DNA of 64,000 nt, taken from contig JBBQAA010000044.1 in the NCBI GenBank assembly GCA_038276395.1, forward strand, positions 1-64,000. Reading direction: 5' to 3'. Of the stretch, positions 33,587-41,612 are shown piece by piece. The DNA comes from JBBQAA01 sp038276395. GTDB lineage: Bacteria; Actinomycetota; Thermoleophilia; Solirubrobacterales; Solirubrobacteraceae. Numbering within the stretch: the stretch's first letter is position 1; the number at the start of each line of letters is the position of its first letter. Both the position numbers and the translations under genes were made by a program. The notes beneath the pieces are model-generated. The model was not told the origin of the DNA and did no database searches. It saw nothing but the letters and a program-made list of their open reading frames with translations.

Positions 33587-33802
33587 ATGGCCGCCAAGGA
33601 TCTGAGGAGAGGCGACCGCGTCGAGTGGCAGAGCCACGGCTCGACCGCGGTCGGCAGAGTCGAGAAGAAGATCACCTCGGAGACCGAGGAGGCGGGCCGG
33701 AAGGTCAAGGCCTCCGAGACGGAGCCGCAGTACAAGGTGCGCTCGGAGAAGTCCGGCGGCGACGCCGCGCACCGGCCCGCGGCGCTTGAGCGCAAGCACT
33801 GA
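33587..33802 (+). CDS. DUF2945 (tudor-like) small protein, 71 aa
   Basis: KDLRRGDRVEWQSHGSTAVG followed by VEKKITSETEEAGRKVKASE and PQYKVRSEKSGGDAAH is the complete DUF2945 pattern, a small SH3/tudor-like barrel of unknown function. It is often called hypervirulence-associated from a fungal relative, but no such role is implied in bacteria. The ATG at 33587 gives the standard length. It stands alone between two minus-strand genes. Confidence 0.85.
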   Translation: MAAKDLRRGDRVEWQSHGSTAVGRVEKKITSETEEAGRKVKASETEPQYKVRSEKSGGDAAHRPAALERKH

Positions 33803-33983
33803 GTTCGAGGCCCGCCCGCCCCCGCTGACGGGGAGAGAGAGTGCGCCAGCGGGAGCGGAACGGCGCCGGCGACCGCAGTTCCGGCGACGCGCTCCCACGC
33901 CGTGACTCGAGCGGGCGAGCTCTGGGGTCGTCGACATCCTCGCGGCCCGTGGCCCTCGCGGCTATCGACCGGCGGGCGGAGAT
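33803..33983. other. 181-bp convergent gap, nothing recognised
   Basis: Between the convergent ends of the DUF2945 gene and the YbdK-type ligase gene. GC-rich, with no reading frame of interest and no clear terminator hairpin followed by a T-run. Confidence 0.4.
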
Positions 33984-35138
33984 CTAGGTCGTCGTACTGG
34001 ACCGGCGGTCCAGCACGCCCGCGGTGAACTCCCCCGCCAGCTCGCCGGCGAGCAGCCGCAGGTCGTCGAGGGCCTCGGCGCGCTCGCGCTGGCGCCGGGA
34101 GCCCGGGCGTTCGCCGAGCTCGCCCGCGAGCTCGAGCTCGGTCAGGCAGCCGAGCTCCTCGGCGTGCGGGCGCGCCGCCTCGATGAGCGCCTCGAGCTGC
34201 TCGGTGGCGGGCACCCGGCAGCGCCCTTCGGGATCGAGGAACCGGCCCTCCATCCCGTCGCGGGCGGCGATGAAGCGGTTCTCGACGAGCGCCTCGGGGG
34301 AGGCGAGCAGCGCGTCGGAGACGTAGCCCTCCTCGAGCTCCAGCCGCGCGACCGACTGGATGAGCGCGCACAGCCCCGCGGTGTCGGCGACCGAGGTCTG
34401 GGCGTCCATGATCCGGATCTCGATCGTGCCGAAGCGCGGCTGGGGGCGGACGTCCCACCACAGGAAGGTCGGCTCGAGGAAGGCCTGGCAGTCGATCAGC
34501 AGCCTCACGGCGTCCACCCACCCGGCGTAGGAGGAGAACGGCCGCGGGATCCCCACCCGCGGGAAGGCCTGAAAGAGCGGCGTGCGGGAGGAGGCGAGGC
34601 CCGAGTCCCGGCCCTGCCAGTAGGGGGAGTTGGCCGAGAGGGCGAGCAGGAGCGGCAGGTGCCCGCGTAGGCGGTTGTAGAGGCGAATGGCGTCCCCGGC
34701 CTCCGCGACCCCGACGTGGACGTGCAGGGCGAAGGTCGGCTCGCGGCGGGCCAGCTCGCGCATGTCGCGGTAGACGAGCTGGTAGCGGTCCCCCGAGGAG
34801 ACCCGGGTGTCCTCCCACACCGCGCAGGGATGCGTGCCCGCGGCGGCGGCGAAGAGCCCGTGGGCGTTCAGCGCCTGGGCCAGCCGCGCCCGCAGGTCGC
34901 GCAGATCCCCCGCCACGGCGGCGACGCTACGGCCGGGCCGCGTGGCGAGCTCGAGCGCCGAGCCGTGGGTCTCGGCGGTGAGCGAGCCCGCGACGAGCTC
35001 CGGGACCTGGGCGAAGGCGCGCTCGGCGTCCTGCTCGAGCGACCAGTCCTCGGGGTCGACGACCATGACCTCCTCCTCGATCCCCAGCGTGTAGGGCTCG
35101 GAGGGGACCCACTCCGTCCACGCGCGGGACGGGCTCAC
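33984..35138 (-). CDS. Carboxylate-amine ligase of the YbdK/GCS2 family, 384 aa
   Basis: Glutamate-cysteine-ligase type 2 fold: YTLGIEEEVMVVDPEDW at the N-terminus with the metal-binding Glu cluster, AETHGSALELAT, HVHVGVAEAGDAIRLYNRLR, and FGTIEIRIMDAQTSV, all conserved. YbdK-type enzymes have weak gamma-glutamylcysteine activity in E. coli; the true substrate is often unknown. The GTG at 35138 overlaps the stop of the ATP-grasp gene (GTGA), so the two ligase-like proteins are made together and may act in one pathway. Confidence 0.92.
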   Translation of the reverse strand: MSPSRAWTEWVPSEPYTLGIEEEVMVVDPEDWSLEQDAERAFAQVPELVAGSLTAETHGSALELATRPGRSVAAVAGDLRDLRARLAQALNAHGLFAAAAGTHPCAVWEDTRVSSGDRYQLVYRDMRELARREPTFALHVHVGVAEAGDAIRLYNRLRGHLPLLLALSANSPYWQGRDSGLASSRTPLFQAFPRVGIPRPFSSYAGWVDAVRLLIDCQAFLEPTFLWWDVRPQPRFGTIEIRIMDAQTSVADTAGLCALIQSVARLELEEGYVSDALLASPEALVENRFIAARDGMEGRFLDPEGRCRVPATEQLEALIEAARPHAEELGCLTELELAGELGERPGSRRQRERAEALDDLRLLAGELAGEFTAGVLDRRSSTTT

Positions 35139-36532
35139 GCCAGCACCCAGGTGTCCTTGCCCCCGCCGCGCTGGGAGGAGTTGACGACGAGCGCGCCCTC
35201 CCCGAGGGCGACCCGGGTGAGGCCCCCGGGCGGGACGCGGACGCCGGCCGGGCCGGCGAACGCGTAGGGCCGGAGGTCGACGTGGCGGGGCGCGAGGACG
35301 CCGCCCGCCACCACCGTCGGGCAGCGGGAGAGCGCGATCGTCGGCTGGGCGACCCAGCGCTCCGGCGCCTTCCGGATGCGCTCCGCGGCGGCGTCCACGT
35401 CCGCCGCCGTGGCGTGGGCGCAGACGACGACCCCGTAGCCGCCGTGCCCCTCGCGCGGCTTGACGACGAGCTCGGGCAGGCGCTCGAGCGCCTCCTGGAG
35501 GCACGCGGGGTCGGTGAGGTCGTAGGTCGAGACCGAGGCGAGGAGCGGCTCCTCCTCCAGGTACAGGCGCACGAGCTCCTCGACGTGGGCGTGGATCGCC
35601 TTGTCGTCGGCCACGCCCGTGCCGTAGCCGTTGACGATCCCGAGGCGCCCCGCGAACCAGGGCTCGAGCACGAGCGCGCCGATCGGTGTAGGCGTTCCGT
35701 CCACGGCGAAGGCGCGGTCCTCGTCGGTGCGCCGGTAGACGACGTCGACGGGCGTTCGCCGGCCATCCTCGCCGCGGAGGAACAGCTCCTCCCCCCGCCG
35801 CTCGAGCTCCGCGACCGTCACCAGGGGGACCCCGAGGGCGCGCGCGGCACGGGTGTGCTCGAAGTAGGCCGAGTTGCCCGGGCCGTCGGTCAGGACGACC
35901 GCGGCGGGCTCCTCCACTCCGAGCGGCGCGGCGGCGCGGATCGCCTCGGCCAAGCCGGCCAGGGAGCCGGCGCCGAAGTCGCGCTCGGGCAGGGGGAGCT
36001 CCTCGGCCAGGGCGCTGCGCGCGGCGGCGGCGTAGGCGTAGCCCGAGGGGGTGCGCACGTTGTCCTCGAGCACGAGGAAGGCCCCGCCGTCGCCGCGGAC
36101 GATGTCGAGCCCGGCGACGCCGATCAGCGGCGCGTCGGGCACCCGGCCCCTCAGCCCGGGCTCGTAGCCGGCCGCGGTCTCGATTGCCGCCTCGGGCACG
36201 ACGCCCTCGGCCACGCACCGGCGCTCACCGTAGGCGTCGTGGACGAAGGCCTCGAGCGCGTGCACGCGCTGGGCGACCCCGGCGGCGAGGCCGTCCCACT
36301 CCGGGGCGGTCAGGAGCCGCGGCACCGGGTCGACGACGAACGGCGCGCCGGTCTCACGGGAGCCGAAGACGACCCCGCGCTCGGCCAGCCGGGCGCCGAC
36401 CCGCGCGTGCACGCGCTCGAGCCCCAGCTCCTCTAGCCGCGCGAGCACCGGCGCGTAGTGGGGACGGGGCTCGCCGGGCGCGGAGAACGCCTCGTCGTAG
36501 CCGTCGGTGAAGGGGGCGAGGGAGGAGGCCAT
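35135..36532 (-). CDS. Circularly permuted ATP-grasp protein, 465 aa
   Basis: The circularly permuted type 2 ATP-grasp family shows as FTDGYDEAFSAPGEPRPHYA at the start, LIGVAGLDIVRGDGGAFLVL then EDNVRTPSGYAYA (the metal-binding part placed early), VVYRRTDEDRAF, and the nucleotide-binding VVKPREGHGGYGVVV late in the chain. In most genomes this protein is paired with a DUF403 alpha-E protein and a transglutaminase-like protease and is thought to form peptide-like bonds. Neither partner is present here; it is coupled to a YbdK-type ligase instead. Confidence 0.92.
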   Translation of the reverse strand: MASSLAPFTDGYDEAFSAPGEPRPHYAPVLARLEELGLERVHARVGARLAERGVVFGSRETGAPFVVDPVPRLLTAPEWDGLAAGVAQRVHALEAFVHDAYGERRCVAEGVVPEAAIETAAGYEPGLRGRVPDAPLIGVAGLDIVRGDGGAFLVLEDNVRTPSGYAYAAAARSALAEELPLPERDFGAGSLAGLAEAIRAAAPLGVEEPAAVVLTDGPGNSAYFEHTRAARALGVPLVTVAELERRGEELFLRGEDGRRTPVDVVYRRTDEDRAFAVDGTPTPIGALVLEPWFAGRLGIVNGYGTGVADDKAIHAHVEELVRLYLEEEPLLASVSTYDLTDPACLQEALERLPELVVKPREGHGGYGVVVCAHATAADVDAAAERIRKAPERWVAQPTIALSRCPTVVAGGVLAPRHVDLRPYAFAGPAGVRVPPGGLTRVALGEGALVVNSSQRGGGKDTWVLA

Positions 36533-36600
36533 GCGCGCAGCCGAACCTCAGAAGCCTTCCCCGTTGGCGCGTTCGGCACCCCTCGCCGGCGCGCGAGCGC

Positions 36601-37419
36601 TCAGCTCGCGAGCAGATCCGCGGAGCGTGGCCCGGGGCTCGCCGCCCGCTCCCGCGCGGCGGCGACGAACGCCTGGAAGAGCCCGAGCTGATCCGAGCGC
36701 TCGGAGGCCAGCGACTCCGCGTGCCACTGCACCCCGACGACGAAGCGCCCGTCGCCGTCCTCGAGCCCCTCGATCGTCCCGTCCGGCGCCCACGCCACCG
36801 GGCGCAGCCCCGCGCCGAGCCGGGCGGTGGCCTGGTGGTGGTAGGAGTTCACGCGGACCTCGGAGTCGCCGAGCATCCCCGCCAGCCGGCTCTCGGGATC
36901 GAGCGTGACGTCGTGGCACGCCGTCACCCCCTTCTCGGCACTGCGGTGCTCGACGGCCTCGCCGACGAGCTCGGGGAGGTGCTGGTGCAGCGTGCCGCCG
37001 CGCGCGACATTGAGGATCTGCAGCCCGCGGCAGATCGCCAGGACGGGAATCCCGGCGTGGTCCGCGCCGCGCACGAGCGCGAGCTCGAACTGGTCGAGGC
37101 CGGGGAAGGTCGGGCCGAGCTCGGCGTGGGGATCGGCGCCGTAGCAAGCGGGGTCGAGATCCGGGCCGCCCGAGAGGCAGACGCCGTCGACCCGCGCGAG
37201 GATCGAGGCCAGGGCGACCGCGCCGAGCGGCGGCACGACGACCGGGGTCCCCCCGGCGTCCTGCACGGCCTGCAGGTAGCGCAGCCCGAGCACCATCTCC
37301 CGCCGCGGCGGCTCGCCCCGGGCGATCGCCTGCGCGGGTGTGACATCGCGGATCTCCGAGGTGGAGACGGCGATGAGGGGCGCGCTGCGGTCGGACGGGA
37401 CTTCGGCCACAAAGGACAT
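36601..37419 (-). CDS. Class I glutamine amidotransferase-like gamma-glutamyl hydrolase (PuuD type), 272 aa
   Basis: Peptidase C26 family. The nucleophile is Cys130 in LAICRGLQILN, with His233 and Glu235 in VQWHAES completing the triad; CLSGGPDLDPACYG and VNSYHHQA are typical of PuuD-like enzymes that cleave gamma-glutamyl-GABA or related amides. It lies 68 bp downstream of the start of the ATP-grasp gene on the same strand, so it and the YbdK/ATP-grasp pair could form one gamma-glutamyl-type pathway. That is an inference from neighbourhood only. Confidence 0.9.
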   Translation of the reverse strand: MSFVAEVPSDRSAPLIAVSTSEIRDVTPAQAIARGEPPRREMVLGLRYLQAVQDAGGTPVVVPPLGAVALASILARVDGVCLSGGPDLDPACYGADPHAELGPTFPGLDQFELALVRGADHAGIPVLAICRGLQILNVARGGTLHQHLPELVGEAVEHRSAEKGVTACHDVTLDPESRLAGMLGDSEVRVNSYHHQATARLGAGLRPVAWAPDGTIEGLEDGDGRFVVGVQWHAESLASERSDQLGLFQAFVAAARERAASPGPRSADLLAS

Positions 37420-37422
37420 TCT

Positions 37423-37632
37423 CTACCCCGCGGCGGCGGCATCCACGGTTCCGGTGAGTCGAAGGCCCGCACCGGCCTGCTCGGCGACGAGGAGCTGGCG
37501 CGCGACGATCTCCGCGGCGGCGGGTGTCGGGGCGAGCACGCGGTAGGTCCCGCTCTGTGTCGCGGACGCGGCGGGGGCGGTGGGGGCGGCGCCGACAAAG
37601 GAGCCGGTGGCCTGGACGCGGAGGTAGGTCAT
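37423..37632 (-). CDS. Small protein of unknown function upstream of the amidotransferase gene, 69 aa
   Basis: Starts at the ATG at 37632 with TYLRVQATGSFVG and continues as an Ala/Thr/Pro-rich chain, then TYRVLAPTPAAAEIVARQLL and LRLTGTVDAAAAG. It has a soluble, beta-alpha-beta-like pattern with no cysteine, and I recognise no family. Only three bases separate its stop from the amidotransferase start, so co-translation is likely. Codon usage (third-position G/C) looks like a real gene. Confidence 0.5.
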   Translation of the reverse strand: MTYLRVQATGSFVGAAPTAPAASATQSGTYRVLAPTPAAAEIVARQLLVAEQAGAGLRLTGTVDAAAAG

Positions 37633-38001
37633 GACCGGGAGCATTCCCGCCGGCCGGGTCAGGCCGGTTGTCCCGGGGGCCCATATTCGGAAGCCCCCGC
37701 CCCGCCCGCCGGTCGAGGTCCGCCGGGGAGGGCACGGCTGCGCTCAGCGCTCACCCGCCGTCCCGGTCGTCGCCCGGCCAGGAGGAAGGAGATCCCGCCC
37801 CGCCCACGCTGAAACTGGGCCGGACGGCGGGGAACCGGGCCGGATGGGGATCGTCGGTTCGTTGCTCTCGCGCGACCGGAAGACGCGATGCGAACAAACC
37901 CTCGGCCAGGCGATCGTTTCGTTGATACGGCAGCTGAGCGCCGCGCGAAGTCGACAAACCGACGCGCCCGCGGCGACGCCCCGGAGCCTGCCCTTCGAGG
38001 C
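37633..38001. other. 369-bp gap holding the first 113-bp repeat
   Basis: The first 219 bp are GC-rich with no frame or signal I recognise. The repeat at 37852-37964 takes most of the rest. The 3' end of the dehydrogenase gene follows after 37 bp. Confidence 0.6.
37852..37964 (+). repeat. 113-bp palindromic interspersed repeat, copy A
   Basis: Aligns without gaps over its whole 113 bp to the reverse complement of 39781-39893 at about 60% identity by hand count, the matches being concentrated in blocks. The ends are inverted repeats of CGTCGGTTTGTCG type (11 of 13 match within this copy). Two internal blocks with the same ACAAAC/CGTTTCGTT flavour suggest two hairpins side by side. It is noticeably richer in A/T than its surroundings. 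It lies 37 bp beyond the end of the dehydrogenase gene. Confidence 0.75.
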
Positions 38002-39126
38002 TCAGAAGACGACGACCTGTCGCACCGCCTGCGCCTCGCGCAGGCGGTCGAAGCCCTCGTTCAGGTCTTCCAGGGCGAGCCGGTGGGTGAGCAGGGCCTC
38101 GACCGGCAGCCGCCCCTCGGCGTGCAGCGCCACGAAGCGCGGCAGGTCTACCGAGGGCACGCAGGAACCGAGGTAGGAGCCGCGGAGCGTCCGCTCCTCG
38201 GCCACGAGCGAGACGGCGGGGATCGAGAGCATCCGCTCGGGGTGCGGCAACCCGACGGTGACCGTCGTGCCGCCGCGGCACGTGGCGGCGTAGGCCTCGG
38301 CCAGGACCTTCTCGCTGCCGACCGTCTCGATCGCCTTCTCCGCCCCGCCGCCCGTCAGCTCGCGGATCCGCGCGACAGCCTCCGGCCCGGCGGGCACGGC
38401 GTGGGTGGCGCCGAGCGTCCGGGCGAGCGCCAGCTTCTCCGGGACGACGTCGACGGCCACGAGCGGGTCGGCGCCCGCGAGCCGCGCGCCGATCACGGCG
38501 GCCAGGCCGACGCCGCCGAGCCCGAACACCGCCACCGACTCCCCGAGCTCGACGTGCGCGGAGTGCAGCGCGGCGCCGACGCCGGTGAGGACGGCGCAGC
38601 CGAACAGGGCGGCGAGCTCCCACGGCAGCTCGGGCGGCACCTTGACCGCCGAGCGAGCGGAGACGACGACGGCCTCGGCGAAGGCGGAGACGCCCAGGTG
38701 GTGGTGCAGCTCGGGATCCCCTTCCGATCCCCAGCGGCGCTCGCCGGAGAGCAGCGTCCCGGCCGCGTTGGCCGCCGCGCCGGGCTCGCACAGCGCCGGG
38801 CGCCCGCGGCGGCACGGCTCGCATTCGCCGCAGGCGGGCACGAACGCGAGGACGATGTGGTCCCCGGGGGCGAAGCCGCTGACGCCCTCCCCCACCTCGT
38901 CGACCTCCCCGGCCGCCTCGTGGCCGAGCACCATGGGCATGACCCGCGGGCGCGAGCCGTCGATGACCGAGAGGTCGGAGTGGCAGAGCCCCGCGGCGCG
39001 CACGCGAACGAGCAGCTCGCCCGGGCCGGGCGGGGCCAGCTCGAGCTCCTCGACCTGCAGCGGGCGCGACTCCGCGTAGGGGGCGGGCAGCCCCATCTCA
39101 CGCAGGACCGCGCCGCGGACCCTCAC
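38002..39126 (-). CDS. Zinc-dependent alcohol dehydrogenase (MDR family), 374 aa
   Basis: Catalytic zinc ligands appear in GLCHSDLSV and GHEAAGEVDEVGEGV, the four-cysteine structural zinc lobe in CGECEPCRRGRPALC, and the NAD site in VFGLGGVGLAAVIGAR near residue 195. Closest in pattern to class III-like or aryl-alcohol dehydrogenases that use mycothiol/S-hydroxymethyl adducts or long-chain alcohols; I cannot choose. The GTG at 39126 overlaps the thioesterase stop (GTGA). The pair is bracketed by two inverted copies of a 113-bp repeat. Confidence 0.93.
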   Translation of the reverse strand: MRVRGAVLREMGLPAPYAESRPLQVEELELAPPGPGELLVRVRAAGLCHSDLSVIDGSRPRVMPMVLGHEAAGEVDEVGEGVSGFAPGDHIVLAFVPACGECEPCRRGRPALCEPGAAANAAGTLLSGERRWGSEGDPELHHHLGVSAFAEAVVVSARSAVKVPPELPWELAALFGCAVLTGVGAALHSAHVELGESVAVFGLGGVGLAAVIGARLAGADPLVAVDVVPEKLALARTLGATHAVPAGPEAVARIRELTGGGAEKAIETVGSEKVLAEAYAATCRGGTTVTVGLPHPERMLSIPAVSLVAEERTLRGSYLGSCVPSVDLPRFVALHAEGRLPVEALLTHRLALEDLNEGFDRLREAQAVRQVVVF

Positions 39127-39560
39127 GCTCTTCCCTCCCCGGCGACCACGAGGCGCTCGAGACAGGCGCGGATCGGCGCGGGGATCTCCACCGGCCGGCG
39201 CGACTCCCGGCCGACGAAGACGTGCACGAACCAGCCGGTGCACGCCACCCCCTCGGCGTCCACCCGGGCGAGCGCCAGCTCGTAGCGCACGCTCGAGCGC
39301 CCGAGCCGCCCCACCCGCAGGGCCCCGAGGACCGGCTCGGGGAAGGCCAGCGGCCCCTTGAACTCGCAGTGGGACTCCACGCAGAGGCCGATCACCTCGC
39401 CGCGATGGATGTCGAGCCCACCCTCAGCGATCAGCCAGGCGTTGATGAGCGTGTCGAAGTGCGAGTAGTACTCGACGTTGTTGACGTGGCCGTAGACGTC
39501 GTTGTCCTTCCAGCGCGTCTGCAGCTCGCGGACATGCGGGTAGGCGGCGAGCGCGCTCAT
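39123..39560 (-). CDS. Acyl-CoA thioesterase of the 4HBT hot-dog family, 145 aa
   Basis: Hot-dog fold with the 4-hydroxybenzoyl-CoA thioesterase-type active-site strand RWKDNDVYGHVNNVEYYSHF (residues about 16-35, catalytic Asp in DNDVYGHVNN), then ESHCEFKGPLAFPEPV. It hydrolyses acyl-CoA esters; the chain is not predictable. The ATG at 39560 gives the standard N-terminus. It is translated just before, and coupled to, a zinc alcohol dehydrogenase, suggesting a joint role in aldehyde/alcohol/acyl turnover. Confidence 0.92.
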   Translation of the reverse strand: MSALAAYPHVRELQTRWKDNDVYGHVNNVEYYSHFDTLINAWLIAEGGLDIHRGEVIGLCVESHCEFKGPLAFPEPVLGALRVGRLGRSSVRYELALARVDAEGVACTGWFVHVFVGRESRRPVEIPAPIRACLERLVVAGEGRA

Positions 39561-40026
39561 GCCGGCGCGGACGGTAGTGACCGGGAGTCGAGGAAGGCCC
39601 TCCGGGCACCCGCGCCAGGCTCCCCCCGGTCGCCGGCGTCGCGGAGCTGCTCGCGAGCTGACGGAGGTCTCGCGTTGGCCTTCGAGCGGGAGAACCCGAG
39701 GCTCGGCTCCGGCGCTCCGCCGGCCCAGTGGGGCTGGCGAGTTGGATGTCTGGGGTGGGTCGGGGCTGCATTTCTCCCGCCGTCGGTTTGTTGCGCCGAC
39801 GCGGCGCCGGGGCGTGAGGTCAACGAAACGCTCGCCCGGCAACCGCTTTGTCGACGACGTCGCCACGGGCGGAGCGGATGTGACAAAGCGACGCCCGTTT
39901 CCGGCGGGACGCCGCGCTCTCCTGTGCCTGGCCTCTCCCGGAGAACGGCGCGTGGCGGGGCGGGGAAACGGAAGCGCGGGGCGGAACGGGTGTGTGAACC
40001 TCCTTCCCGGGTATCCTTTCCTGCGT
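39561..40026. other. 466-bp intergenic region before tatA, holding the second 113-bp repeat
   Basis: It contains the divergent promoters of the thioesterase/dehydrogenase pair and of tatA. The repeat copy B covers 39781-39893. A TATCCT hexamer at 40012-40017, only ten bases before the tatA ATG, may be its -10 box, implying a very short leader. Nothing else was recognised. Confidence 0.5.
39781..39893 (-). repeat. 113-bp palindromic interspersed repeat, copy B
   Basis: Reverse-orientation partner of 37852-37964, exactly the same length. Its conserved blocks are the outer CGTCGG and ACAAACCGACG ends, a central GTCGACAAAGC, and GCGTTTCGTTGA. Read on the minus strand as protein, both copies give a similar peptide pattern (PGxRFVDxxxxRR then TNRR), which I take to reflect shared DNA, not a shared protein. 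Confidence 0.75.
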
Positions 40027-40299
40027 ATGGGCCTCGGCCTCGAGAACCCGCTTCATCTCCTGATCATCGCGGTCATCGTGCTGCTCGTCTTCGGCCCGAA
40101 GCGCCTGCCCGAGGCGGGCAAGTCGCTCGGCAAGGGGATCCGCCAGTTCCGCGACGCGATCACCGGCGGGGACGACGACGAGGACGAGAAGCGCCCGCAG
40201 GTCACGCCCGCCGCCGAGGCCCCGGCCGCGCCCGAGGCGGACGCCGCGCCCGAGCCCGCCGCGTCCTCGCCCGAGCGCGAGACGACCAAGTCGCCGTAG
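40027..40299 (+). CDS. tatA: Sec-independent protein translocase TatA, 90 aa
   Basis: One N-terminal helix (PLHLLIIAVIVLLVFGPKRL) followed by the amphipathic helix with the family FGPKRLPEAGKSLGKGIRQF motif, then an acidic, Pro/Ala-rich tail. TatA forms the pore-like part of the twin-arginine export system, which handles folded cofactor proteins; QcrA in this window is a likely client. No tatB or tatC lies nearby. ATG start; a TATCCT element ten bases upstream suggests a nearly leaderless message. Confidence 0.95.
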   Translation: MGLGLENPLHLLIIAVIVLLVFGPKRLPEAGKSLGKGIRQFRDAITGGDDDEDEKRPQVTPAAEAPAAPEADAAPEPAASSPERETTKSP

Positions 40300-40385
40300 C
40301 GGGGGCGCGGAGCCCAACGACGGTCGCGTTCCGTGCGGTCGCCAGAGGCCTGGGAAGGTGGAAGGGAACCCGCGCTCGCGGCCTG

Positions 40386-40422
40386 CCCGCAGTTGAGGGC
40401 GTCAGAGGACCACAAGTGCGGG
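40386..40422 (+). repeat. 37-bp palindromic repeat, copy 1
   Basis: The ends CCCGCAGTTG and CAAGTGCGGG are inverted repeats with one mismatch, around the core AGGGCGTCAGAGGACCA. It is in the tatA-DUF4430 convergent gap. Copy 2 follows 72 bp downstream in the same orientation, and copy 3 is 5.2 kb away inside a gene. Confidence 0.85.
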
Positions 40423-40457
40423 AACGATCGCCGCGACGGCGTCCGGCGCGGGCGATC

Positions 40458-40494
40458 TCCGCAGTTGAGGGCGCCAGCGGACCATAAGTGCGGG
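40458..40494 (+). repeat. 37-bp palindromic repeat, copy 2
   Basis: Matches copy 1 at all but four positions by eye (33 of 37 bases). Same orientation, start-to-start distance 72 bp. The pair resembles bacterial interspersed REP-like units placed between convergent genes. Confidence 0.85.
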
Positions 40495-40586
40495 AGCCGC
40501 CGCGCCGCTCGCGGCGAATTGCGTCGCGGGCGCGGTGGATCCCGGGCGCGGCGCCGAGCGCCAGCATCGCCCGGCGCCGCTCCGGC

Positions 40587-41300
40587 TCACTTGGAGACCC
40601 TGACCGCCTCGGGCTCGGAGGTCACCGCGCCCGCCTTCCTGGCGACGAGCACGATCCGTCCCGCGCGGCGGAGGTGGAAGCGCACGCGCCCGCGGCCGTC
40701 CGTACGGCCGACCCGGCGCCTGCCCGAATACACAGCGGCGCCGCGCACGGGGCTCGCCTTTCCGCTCGGGCTGTAGACGACGATGTGGGCCGTCAGGCAG
40801 TGGTTCCGGCGCGCCTTGCGCCGGACCCGCAGGCCGAGCGGCAGGAACGGCTTGTTCGCGCACGCCTGCTTGACCGTGTCGTAGTCGCAGCGGTCGACGA
40901 AGAACAGCACGTCGTCGCCGGGCCGGAGTTCGGTCGTGCAGGCGCCGGCGCTCGCCGCCCGGTGGTTGACCCAGAACGCCCAGTAGTCGGGCGAGCCCGG
41001 GTGCGTCTCGCCCCGGATCGTCGAGACGAAGTAGCCGAGCCCGTCGGAGTACTTCGCGCCCCAGGCGCCGTGCGTGGCGACCTGCAGCGCGCCGCCGCCG
41101 GAGGTGCCGGAGCAGGTGTGGGCGGGGTTGCCGTCCTTGGTGAACGACGCGCGCTGCGTCCTGACGGTCCGCTCGGAGACGAGCGTCTTCTTCTGGCCTT
41201 CGACGCGGATGTGCACCCGGGCCGGCGCCGCCAGCGCGGGTGAGGCCGCCGCCAGCAGGAGGAGTGTGCCCGCGAGCGGGCCGAGGATTCGGGACTTCAT
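40587..41300 (-). CDS. Exported DUF4430 (transcobalamin-like) protein, 237 aa
   Basis: A signal peptide (PLAGTLLLLAAASPALAAPA) is followed by PARVHIRVEGQKKTLVSERT and a DUF4430 domain with YFVSTIRGETHPGSPDYWAF and WVNHRAASAGACTTELRPGD. The family is related to the C-terminal lobe of eukaryotic cobalamin carriers. The last 75 residues form an Ig-like strand-rich domain (SGRRRVGRTDGRGRVRFHLR). The message begins with a cobalamin riboswitch, so a surface role in vitamin B12 capture is likely, although direct binding is an inference. Six Cys in the mature part may form disulfides. Confidence 0.85.
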   Translation of the reverse strand: MKSRILGPLAGTLLLLAAASPALAAPARVHIRVEGQKKTLVSERTVRTQRASFTKDGNPAHTCSGTSGGGALQVATHGAWGAKYSDGLGYFVSTIRGETHPGSPDYWAFWVNHRAASAGACTTELRPGDDVLFFVDRCDYDTVKQACANKPFLPLGLRVRRKARRNHCLTAHIVVYSPSGKASPVRGAAVYSGRRRVGRTDGRGRVRFHLRRAGRIVLVARKAGAVTSEPEAVRVSK

Positions 41301-41339
41301 GGGAGAGCCACCCTTTCCACGAGGGATATCGGCTTGCGG

Positions 41340-41495
41340 CCGGCGGGAGGTCTCCTGACTTCCGGCTTTGACCCGGCGCACCTTCCCAGGGCCGCGACGA
41401 CCCCAGTGGCTGCTCTCGCACGCGCCGGGCCGTGTCCGGTCACAGTGGCGGGTCCGTGCCGGTGTCTCACCGGCTTCCCTGACCGTCGGCCCTAA
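41340..41495 (-). promoter_or_regulatory. Cobalamin (adenosylcobalamin-type) riboswitch upstream of the DUF4430 gene
   Basis: Read on the minus strand, the region has the conserved core in order: GGGAAGCCGGTGAGAC, a CCCGCCACTGTGA stretch, GCCACTGG, TGGGAAGG, and the terminal AGTCAGGAGACCT box (plus strand 41348-41360). These are the invariant elements of the B12 riboswitch. It ends about 40 bp before the start codon at 41300, so repression by bound cobalamin through translation or termination is expected. Confidence 0.95.
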
Positions 41496-41612
41496 CGCGG
41501 CGGATCGTACCGCGCCCGCGGGCCGCGCGAACGAGTTGGTCCCGGATCCATTCGGAAAGCGAGGGAATCGGGGGCCGGCTCGCGGCGCGCAGCGCGCGGC
41601 GTGCGCCGCGGC

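Noticed and set aside
40202..40567. Minus-strand 121-codon frame over the two intergenic 37-bp repeats
   Set aside because: Its repeated GPL(A/T)PSTA peptide is simply the translation of the two DNA repeats; no start signal or homology otherwise.
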